Below, piece by piece: positions 31,126 through 32,481 of a DNA stretch of 32,481 nucleotides. The notes below the pieces were generated by a model, which worked only from the letters and a program-made list of their open reading frames with translations, did no database searches and had not been told where the DNA came from. The DNA is taken from contig NZ_AOIM01000039.1 in assembly GCF_000337575.1 (NCBI RefSeq), positions 109,028 to 141,508 of the forward strand, in the 5' to 3' direction. Each line of letters begins with the position of its first letter. Positions within the stretch are counted from its first letter, which is position 1. This DNA comes from Natrialba hulunbeirensis JCM 10989 (GTDB taxonomy: Archaea; Halobacteriota; Halobacteria; Halobacteriales; Natrialbaceae). The translations under genes and the position numbers were made by a program.

Positions 31126-31452
31126 CCGATCACTGACTCCTGGAGGGACTCGAGAACGGTGGCCGTGGGTAGTGGCCGGAGTCATCGTGTAGGTGCGCTC
31201 GGGGCCGCGCTCACGGCAGTCGCGAGCGTGGTACCACAGGTGTTCGCAGACGGTATCGTGGCCGTCGCTGCGCGACAATCGTGATCGTCGCTGACGACTG
31301 CGACTGGAAAAACCGGTGTTCGAACGGCGTCGAGGGCGGTGTCGTATTCTGGTGGCCTGGCTCGCTAGTCGCTGACGATCACGTTCACGTCTCCGTCTGC
31401 CTCTCGGTCACACGCGGCTCGCAGACTCACGCACAAGTTCTCGTAAGCCACG
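31126..31452. other. Gene-free stretch with one weak short frame
   Basis: A GTG at 31159 opens a 42-residue frame ending at 31284 that contains a hydrophobic Ala/Val stretch (GAALTAVASVVPQVF). Without a promoter or recognisable family I do not call it a gene. Otherwise I see nothing. Confidence 0.4.
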
Positions 31453-31995
31453 TTACATGCTCGCGAGCCCGAACGGGAACTCGAGTTCCGGTCGGCGCGA
31501 GACGTGCTGGGCGATCGAAATCGCAAGGATGGCGACGCAGACGGCGAGTGCGACGACGGGGGCTGCGGCGGTCGTCACCGGGCCGACGGCGAGTGCCGCG
31601 AGTGCGAACGCGACGAGACCGACGGTGGCGACGACGGCGTAGAACCGATGCCACGGCCGCTGTGCGCCGAGTTGGCGATCGAGGTACGGTTCGAACAGGT
31701 CGTCGTTTGGCAAGAGCGTGATGGTGTGGCTGTCCGGATCCCAGTCGACGATGCCGTGGTCTTCGAGCATCGGCAGGTGCGTCTGGTACAGCGAGATGTA
31801 GACGCGCCGGCGCTGGGTGCGCGTGACATCGTCGGGATCAGTATCGTTCTCCCAGGCGGCGACCTGTTCGACGAGTGGAGCCAGGTCGCAGGAACTCCCC
31901 TGTCGTTTGAGAAACTGCACTGTACGTCGTCGTCTGGCGTTGCTGAACACGTCGAACAGCTCGGCCTGGGTAAACTCGTCCTCAGACATGGACAT
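31453..31995 (-). CDS. Membrane-anchored HTH protein (DUF7344 type), paralog B
   Basis: The product is 180 aa from the ATG at 31995; an ATG at 31989 and a GTG at 32007 are alternatives. The DUF7344 region reads LFDVFSNARRRRTVQFLKRQ, then LAPLVEQVAAWEND, then VYISLYQTHLPMLEDHGIVD. It aligns along its length with the protein at 26311-26814 (shared RRR, S-Q-TH-LP-LE). Two C-terminal helices follow (AVVATVGLVAFALAALAVG and APVVALAVCVAILAISIAQH). It is presumably a regulator tethered to the membrane; no target is known. Confidence 0.85.
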   Translation of the reverse strand: MSMSEDEFTQAELFDVFSNARRRRTVQFLKRQGSSCDLAPLVEQVAAWENDTDPDDVTRTQRRRVYISLYQTHLPMLEDHGIVDWDPDSHTITLLPNDDLFEPYLDRQLGAQRPWHRFYAVVATVGLVAFALAALAVGPVTTAAAPVVALAVCVAILAISIAQHVSRRPELEFPFGLASM

Positions 31996-32464
31996 GGGTG
32001 CCCTCACGTTCCCGAATCGGCTGGCGATCGGGGGTGTTCGAATACCTCACAGGATGGACTGCCACAGACTCACCCTTTACTATCGCACGGCTACCCTGTC
32101 GAAAGCCGATTGTACCCGTTAGCGCTCGTGAAAGACGGCAAATCCAACGATTCTGGCGTTCTTGAACGGGCCGGCGCGTGTCCGCCCTGGGTCGAACTCC
32201 CGCCCCCGTACGGGGAGACTGATCGGTTCTCGTTGCTGTAGTTCGTGGCTACGGACCCGTCAAGACGGGGATAACAAAACCTCGTTACCGGCTGTATCTG
32301 GACGATTCCCACGCGGGTATCGAGTAACCAATGACACGACAGAACCGACGACGGTCCGGGGTATGGCCGTGTACGACGGGGCTTCTCGGCTGCGAGCGCG
32401 CCGATCCCGTCGCGTCACGGCCCCACCAGTCCCGGACCGACCGACAGCAGTACGACGATCGTTC
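31996..32464. other. Gene-free contig end
   Basis: About 470 bp follow the DUF7344 start with no supported gene. A plus-strand frame from the ATG at 32363 stays open to the end, but its product is Arg/Pro/Ser-rich and unrecognisable, and its last residues come from adapter sequence. Confidence 0.5.
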
Positions 32465-32481
32465 CTGTCTCTTATACACAT
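32465..32481. other. Tn5/Nextera mosaic-end adapter remnant
   Basis: The final 17 bases are ctgtctcttatacacat, the first 17 of the 19-bp mosaic end used in transposase-based library preparation. This is a library artefact, not archaeal DNA, and marks a contig end. Confidence 0.95.

Noticed and set aside
31159-31284. Short GTG-started frame with a hydrophobic stretch
   Set aside because: Only 42 codons, no promoter, no family; kept as a note only.
32260-32481. Minus-strand frames starting MCIRDR and MYKRQ at the contig end
   Set aside because: Their starts are translated adapter sequence.

Overview
The window looks like a piece of a haloarchaeal chromosome, most likely from the order Natrialbales; the order-level placement is an impression, not a measurement. 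The evidence is high GC, coding proteins that are strongly Asp/Glu-rich, very frequent CTCGAG hexamers, archaeal TATA boxes about 26-31 bp before leaderless starts, a Tat-lipobox lipoprotein, and families that I know mainly from Halobacteria (DUF5804, DUF7282, DUF7344 and a DUF7343-type winged helix). The last 17 bases match the Tn5/Nextera mosaic end, so the right edge is the end of a draft contig and carries untrimmed adapter.

Layout. Positions 1-5849 are on the minus strand, apart from a dead prolyl oligopeptidase fragment at about 1081-1270: the start of a membrane protein, an HD-domain protein, and a repair-type pair made of an Hrq1/MrfA-like DExH helicase and an RNase H-like MrfB/YprB-type exonuclease. 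The two genes of the pair abut with no gap, and the exonuclease gene has an apparent frameshift in a GC dinucleotide tract. Positions 5970-13452 run on the plus strand: thymidylate synthase and dihydrofolate reductase (ATGA overlap, the dTMP/folate cycle), aconitase, a small multidrug-export-type membrane protein, and a YyaL-like thioredoxin-domain protein. Two minus-strand genes follow (SHOCT membrane protein, thioredoxin), then a Glu/Leu/Phe/Val dehydrogenase, a cysteine synthase-type enzyme and an acidic lipoprotein on plus. Positions 17701-20427 are minus (DUF5804, a small acidic protein, a dihydroorotase-like amidohydrolase). An NAD-dependent sugar epimerase starts at 20666.

From about 22000 to the end the region is accessory in character: lower gene density, long gene-free stretches, many small regulators (membrane winged helix, two DUF7344 membrane-anchored HTH paralogs, an ArsR-like HTH, PadR), a DUF1616 membrane protein, small membrane proteins, and a 721-residue extremely acidic secreted protein. 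In the secreted protein one DUF7282-type domain is followed by acidic Pro/Lys repeats, a His-rich block and five hydrophobic strand motifs.

Two themes cross gene boundaries. First, simple repeats with a 6-bp period sit inside several otherwise conserved proteins (mrfB-like, DHFR, DUF5804, dihydroorotase-like, and others) and also in one intergenic region. Second, two copies of a palindromic element, one after the amino-acid dehydrogenase and one after the lipoprotein, share flanks but differ in their stems by compensatory changes, and both begin inside the last codons of the gene. Dyad or direct-repeat sequences spaced at about two helical turns lie before some regulator and membrane-protein genes and are operator candidates. 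I found no tRNA, rRNA, CRISPR array, intact IS element or replication origin.
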